Shown here: positions 58,672 to 64,000 of the stretch, in pieces | How the letters are laid out: every line of letters starts with the position of its first letter | Position numbering within the stretch: the stretch's first letter is position 1 | Assembly: GCA_036971475.1 (NCBI GenBank) | Contig: JBAIZL010000002.1 | Coordinates: 337,149,731 to 337,213,730 of the forward strand | Length of the DNA stretch: 64,000 nt | Direction of reading: 5' to 3' | Source: Prosapia bicincta | Taxonomy: Eukaryota; Arthropoda; Insecta; Hemiptera; Cercopidae | Notes under the pieces: model-generated | Database searches by the model: none | The model's input: the letters and a program-made list of their open reading frames with translations, nothing else | What the model was told of the DNA's origin: nothing | Translations under genes and position numbers: made by a program

Positions 58672-60906
58672 TCGGCACCGCTTATTGTGGGCACGGTTAA
58701 TGTTATCATTCGGTTATTGTTATCGTTTCATTGAAAAACAAACACGGACGTATATTAATACATTGTAATTAGGCCGCTTATTGTAATCATCTGTTCCCTT
58801 ATTATTATCATTTAATTTGCCATTCAAAATCATATGCGTCAACGTATACTAGCATAGACCAAGTAAAAATGTCTACAAAGTAGTGTAAACAGCACGTGCA
58901 ACACAAAATGACGCCCAATTCATAGAATGTTTATTTTTAGAATGACAGAAATACTTTATAACGGTTTCAGCACTTAGCACAGTTCTCAGAATGTCTCCCT
59001 TACTCTTTGTTTACGCAAACACCCTAGCCTCGCTTAGTCGAATTTAGTTGTTTGTTAAATTAGTTGATGTTACTACTGAACCATTTACAGTACAGTCCTA
59101 CTGTATTTTTTAACAGTGATTTTTTATGAACGTTTATTACAGTATTTCAGTGTGACTTTACATAATTTAATTTTTAAAGATCTTTTTCGTTTGTTTTGTA
59201 GAGTTTAGTGTCACTTGAAGTTTCAAAGGACAGTATAGCAAGATGTCCGAATCTCAAAAGAAACGACGCGATTTAAGTCTTAAACAAAAACTTGATATTC
59301 TAGATAGGTATAGTAAATTACCAAAAATGAGTCAAAGAAACGCTGATTCTCAATTTGGCGTTTCTCAACCTCTCTTACGTAAAATATTGAACAACAAAGA
59401 AAAAATCTTGTCATTATCAAAGTGTAATGCAAATGTTGACAACAAAAGACATCGTTCTGGGAAGGATCCGCAAGTGGAATTACCTTTGAAATTGTGGTTT
59501 AAAAATGTTCGCGAAAAAGATGCTCGAGTTGACGGCCCACTAATGCGTCTAAAAGCTGAGGATCTTGCCAAAAAAATAGGAAAACAGGATTTTAAAGCCT
59601 CAAGGTATCAAAAAGCTACCGGTTGAATATCATTCAAACTCCAATTCTTGGATGACATTAAAAATTTTTAATGAATGGTTGACTAATTGGGATACCAGCC
59701 TCAAACGCAACATTGCCCTTCTACTAGACAATTGCACTACACATAATAACATAAGCACTATGCTAAAACACATCAAAGTGATTTATCTTCCGGCCAATAC
59801 TACATCAATTATTCAGCCATGTGACCAAGGCATAATTAAAATCTCAAAAGTTTTTATTGACGAGAGATGCGTGCTAGAATTATAGAAAATATCGATGAAT
59901 TTCAAACCCTTAACTCAAATGAATTGGCTAAAAAAACTTCTTTACTCGATGCAATTCATCTGATAGCAAAATCTTGGAATGAAGTTTCTGAAAAAACTGT
60001 GAAAAATTGCTTTAGAAAAGGTGGTTTTTTTGTTGAAGAAAATCGAGAGCAAGCTACATCTGAGGAAGACTCTGAAGAGAACTTGAAGCCTTTCGATTTG
60101 TCCTTAAGAGAATTTACTGAGTGGATAGAAGTTGATGATAGTATTGAAACAGCAGCGGAAATGACTGAGGACGATATTTGTGAGGTAGTTGCTTCAACAT
60201 AAAAAGTTACTGAAGAAGAAGAAGGCACCGATGATGACGAAAATGATAAATGTGTACCGCAAAGATCTAAGCAGGAAGTTCACCAAGCTCTTGAGATTCT
60301 AAGGCAGTTTGTTCAACAAAAAGCAGAAAATTTCAACAAACGTTATGAATATGAACAATTTATAAACAATATTTTACGAGAAGACTACAGACAGTCTCAT
60401 ATAGAGGAATTCTTCGAGAAAAAGTAAATGTAAATTTGAAGGGTAAATAAGATTGAAGTGTTTTATAATGAAGTTTTATGTGTTAAAATGTTTTAATCAA
60501 GTGTTTTACGTAGTTCTATATACTGTATTTTTTTCAATTATGCTAGATTCAGTGTTTAAAAGAAATCTACAGTGGAATAAAATAAACTGACATGAAATAT
60601 GCCTACTAATTTTAACAAGTAGAAAACTAAATTACAGAAATTCTACTACTGTACATAAAACTGTCCGGAATAGCATCAAAATTTGGTAAGTACAGTTTAA
60701 TTATAGTGTTACAGAATTAGAATTACTTGATGTAATGATAGGCTTAAAGGTAGGATCGTTCAGAACAAACAGTTGTGGCAATAACACAGTAAGTTCAATT
60801 CAGTACGGCTGTAGACTACATCTTGATTAGGCGTTCGGTTATTGTTATCGTTCGGTTATTGTTATAAAATATGCTTCTGACAAATATGATCACAATAAGC
60901 GGCGCC
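58669..60906 (+). mobile_element. Tigger/pogo-like DNA transposon, copy 2, internally deleted and right-truncated
   Basis: Starts CAGTCGGCACCGCTTATTGT after TA and runs parallel to copy 1 throughout at about 95% identity. Compared with copy 1 it lacks 338 bp (10118-10455 of copy 1). The right end stops at AAGCGGCGCC, missing the last five bases and the TA duplication, and joins satellite at a shared GCC. Confidence 0.93.
59243..60427 (+). pseudogene. Tigger transposase copy 2, deleted and frameshifted
   Basis: Same protein as in copy 1: HTH region MSESQKKRRDLSLKQKLDIL, GVSQPLLRKIL, DGPLMRLKAEDLAKKIG. Here the DARVDGPL joint is in frame, showing that copy 1 carries the insertion. At about 59600 the 338-bp deletion removes the second DNA-binding part and the first catalytic Asp, and shifts the frame. 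LLLDNCTTHN and TTSIIQPCDQGII remain. A frameshift in the T-run near 59847 lies at the same place as in copy 1. A TAA at 60199-60201 interrupts the acidic tail, which ends REDYRQSHIEEFFEKK. It cannot be active. Confidence 0.92.
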
Positions 60907-62560
60907 TTCTGATATATTGCCTTCACAATATATATAGCCGTCTGACAATTTTACCCCAATTTAGCAATTTTCTACTCTCGTAGAGCATCACCCGAGCATC
61001 CCTGTTTAATAATGTAGACAGTATTGGACTCAGCACCCTCCAAAACACTACGATTGATCATTTTCTAGTTTTTTTTGCCTTCTCACAATTATACCCCCAA
61101 TTCATCATTTGCTACTCTCATAGAGGGTCACCCGTGTATCCTCATTGACGTTCGATTATGGTAAACGACTCAGCACCATTAAAGTCCACCCGAATGATCA
61201 TTTTCAATTGTTTTTTTGCCTTCTGATAATTTTACCCCAATTTATCCCTTTTCTACTCCCGTAGAGCCACACCAGTGCATTCCCGATTAATATGGAAGAC
61301 GGTATTGGACTCACCAACCTAAAAAACACTACGTTTGATCATACTCTAGCATTGTCTTGCCTTCTCAGATTTATACTCCAATTCATCATTTGCTACTCCC
61401 ATAGAGGATCACCCGTGTATCCCCATTGACTTTCGATAACGGTAAAATTCTCAGCACCTTTAAAACACCCGAGTGATCATTTTCCATTGTTTGTTTGCCT
61501 TCTGAAAATTTTACCCCAATTCATCCCCTTTCTACTCCCGTAGAGCCATCCCATTATAATATTGAAGGCGGTATTCTACTCAGCACCCTCCAAAACACTA
61601 CGATGTATCATATTCTAGCTTTGTTGTGCCATGTCACAATTAATTATACTCCATTTCATCATTTGCTACTCCTATAGAGGATCACACGTGCATCTACATT
61701 GACGTTCGATAACGGCACAAAACACAGCACACTCCAAAACCTCCCGAGTGATCATGTAAAATTTGTTTTTCCCTTCTGACAATTTTACCCCAATTTACCA
61801 ATTTCCTACTCTCGTAGAGCAACAACCGAGCATCCCCGTTTAATATTGTATGCGGTATTGGACTCAGCACACTCCAAAACACTACGTTTGATTATTTTCT
61901 CGTTGTGTTTTTGCTTTCTAACAATTATAACCCAATTTATCATTTGCTACTCCCATAGAGGATCACCCGCGTATCCCCATTGACGTTCGATAACGGTGAA
62001 AGACTCAGCACCATTAAAACCAACCTGAATGATCATTTTCAATTGTTTTTTTGTCTTCTGACAATTGTACCCCAATTCACCCCTTTTCTACTCCCGTAGA
62101 GCCACATCCGTGCATTCCCGATTAATATGGAAGACGGTATTGGACTCAGCTACCTCCAAAACACTAAGATTGATCATATTCTAGCTTTGTTTTGCCTTCT
62201 CACATTTATACTCCAATTCATCATTTGCTACTCCCATCGAGGGACCTGTGTATCCCCATTACGTTCGATAACGGTAAAAGACTCAGCACCATTAAAACCC
62301 TCCGACTGATCATTTTCTAGTTTTTTTTTCCTTCTGTCATTTTGACCCCAAGTCACTCCTTAATACTCCTATAGAGCCCCACCCGTTCATCCCCGTTTAA
62401 TTTTGATCACAGTAGTGAACTCAGCATCCTTAAAAACATCCCAGTTGATTATTTCCTACCTTTTTTTTGTTCCGATATTTTACCCTAATTGATCCTTTTG
62501 CTACTCCTGTAGAGGCACACTCTTGTATCCCCGTCAGCTTTCGATAGTTGTACACGTTTA
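60907..62560. repeat. Dimeric 140/280-bp satellite, right part, about 12 monomers
   Basis: TGATCAT-type anchors lie at 61055, 61195, 61335, 61473, 61605, 61749, 61889, 62030, 62171, 62308 and 62446, about 140 bp apart. Monomers alternate: A type with CTTCTGACAATTTTACCCCA and CTACTCCCGTAGAGCC, and B type with CACAATTATACTCCAATTCA and GAGGATCACCCGTGTATCCC. The higher-order repeat is therefore a ~280-bp dimer. Decay rises toward 62560. No gene. Confidence 0.95.
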
Positions 62561-63014
62561 TGAAAACTAACAACTAAGACTTATGTGAGTTGAGTAAATA
62601 ATTGGCCAGCTGAAACGAAGAAGGGCCATACTAATGTTTGTGTTTTTTCCGTGATTACACACACGTGTCTTAGAGTCTAAACATTTGACTAGTCAGATAG
62701 TCGCACCATAGTGGCAACACTGTTGGTTCTCGTATCGTTAGTAGTGTGGGAATAATATACACACCGGCTGCCATATAGTTATTAGACTGAACGAAAATAT
62801 ACACTGGCTGCCATATTGATGCCTAAATGAAATGCTGTCGTATTGATAGTACTTCAGTCAATTGTGTATTTTTAAGATTTTATAAAATTAAAGTACATGG
62901 AGTAGTATCATGTTTATTAGAAATAAATTATACACGACGAAAAACATATATACTTCACTCTTTCAAGTGGCTGCCATATGGTTGCAAAATGAAATGCTGC
63001 CATATTGATAGCGG

Positions 63015-63017
<3 letters not shown>
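62561..63017. other. Spacer with a short repeated phrase
   Basis: GGCTGCCATAT occurs at about 62766, 62806 and 62970, twice followed by AAATGAAATGCTG(T/C)C and ATTGATAG. It is a small local duplication; no gene. Confidence 0.5.

Positions 63018-63083
<66 letters not shown>
63018..63083. repeat. (TA)n microsatellite left of the palindrome
   Basis: A pure TA run ending at the palindrome boundary. Confidence 0.97.
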
Positions 63084-63088
<5 letters not shown>

Positions 63089-63194
63089 GTTAATATATTA
63101 CTATTGTAAGTAATTTTATCCACCATTAAGTGCAATAATTTATTGCACTTAATGGTGGATAAAATTACTTACAATAGTAATATATTAACTTCAT
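63084..63194. repeat. Perfect 111-bp palindrome, 55-bp arms and 1-bp centre
   Basis: Arm 63084-63138 is the exact reverse complement of 63140-63194, with the single base T at 63139 as centre. Each arm is AT-rich, with CCACCATTAAGTGCAATAA near the centre. No mismatch was found. Confidence 0.98.
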
Positions 63195-63238
63195 AAAGTC
63201 AGTGCAACGGAAAAACAATGGATAACGTTAAATATCAA

Positions 63239-63239
<1 letters not shown>

Positions 63240-63293
<54 letters not shown>
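63240..63293. repeat. (TA)n microsatellite right of the palindrome
   Basis: A pure TA run ending at TAGGGTCAATACC. Confidence 0.97.
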
Positions 63294-63297
<4 letters not shown>

Positions 63298-64000
63298 CAA
63301 TACCAACAGTACTAAAAGGTCAATCAGATTTCGAATTAAAAAGGTAGAAATGAAATAGTAAAATACACTCTTTACCGTTTTAATAGCTTTCCTATAACGA
63401 GATTAAACAATACATTCCTTTCCTAAAAATGGGATTAAAGGGTTAAAAGGAGGAATCTATGTGGTTTGAATTGGTTGAGAATTATGACGGGCCTGGTTGG
63501 TGTTGGGTTGAATACAAGTAGTTCCGATTCCTGGTCACCGCCTATCCTGTTTGTATGAGTACAGAAGTCCAACACTTGACGGAGTGACCAGTACACATCG
63601 AAAACAGAATAAAATGAACACGTCCTACATCTTTCTAACAGTTTAACTCGTTTTTTAAAAGTTGTATGTAGTCAGTACTTTATGCCACCCTTTTGCCCAC
63701 TTTTTGATGAATCCCAAGTCCACCCACAATAAAACCAATATAAACCTTTCCGGTACTATTTAACCCCATAATGATTTCAAAAAAATACAAATAATGTATT
63801 GCGCATATGTGACTTTCATTATGCAGCTTTACTGTTAAATTGAACACTGCCATTCTACTCTATGGTATTCAAACATTTTCAATACGTTACAACTGAACCC
63901 ACAACTTCGTGATTCAGATTCAGTCAACACAGAACATTTCTAACTCATTATTCGTCCTGATACAACCTATGGAGGATTTATCGCGTTTGATACGTATTCG
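63294..64000. other. Spacer to the window end, nothing supportable
   Basis: No gene, RNA or repeat recognised on either strand. Confidence 0.35.

Overview
The window is eukaryotic and AT-rich. It is most likely from an arthropod, probably an insect. The lines of evidence are spliced exons with GT-AG borders, relics of several typically metazoan transposon families (Jockey-like, Ty3/Gypsy, Tigger/pogo, piggyBac, Tc1/mariner-like DDE, hAT-like), and many long (TA)n, (GT)n and (GA)n microsatellites. No bacterial operon, rRNA, intact tRNA or CRISPR array is visible. Nearly all recognisable coding sequence is transposon-derived and broken, so this is accessory, repeat-dominated chromatin.

Layout. 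1-1743 is a frameshifted Jockey-like non-LTR retrotransposon that runs straight into a ~40-bp minisatellite (1744-2530). 4006-6265 holds two further tandem arrays (~87 bp, then 71-88 bp). 9185-11745 is a Tigger/pogo-type DNA transposon with both terminal inverted repeats, a TA target duplication and a broken DDE transposase. 14600-17120 has inverted repeat pairs and a foldback. 17857-33009 is a 15-kb block dominated by a satellite with a 10-bp unit (GTATATNNNN), with (TA)n blocks at fixed places in its higher-order repeat. That block is interrupted by a hAT-like element carrying a ~165-bp-arm hairpin, by an LTR remnant alone and by a decayed LTR retrotransposon whose outer flanks match those of the lone remnant.

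34130-36240 carries 45-bp and 35-bp minisatellites and a (GT)n/(CA)n mirror. On the minus strand between 46557 and 41269, three exons with good splice sites and matching phases form the only credible host gene. I do not recognise its product. A piggyBac-like relic with TTAA duplications sits in one of its introns. 47446-48001 is an internally deleted DDE transposon.

49040-52841 is a 70-bp minisatellite abutting the 5' half of a Ty3/Gypsy element on the minus strand, with mutated protease and reverse transcriptase active sites. A separate integrase scrap lies on the plus strand at 53106. 54930-57060 has an inverted pair of an unrecognised coding-like repeat. 58455-62560 is a dimeric ~140/280-bp satellite interrupted by a second, internally deleted Tigger copy. 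63084-63194 is a perfect 111-bp palindrome between two (TA)n tracts.

The strongest leads are the 10-bp-unit satellite with its duplicated retrotransposon, the set of long hairpins and palindromes, the shared defects of the two Tigger copies and the unidentified host exons. All statements come from reading the sequence. Family names rest on recalled protein motifs, not searches.
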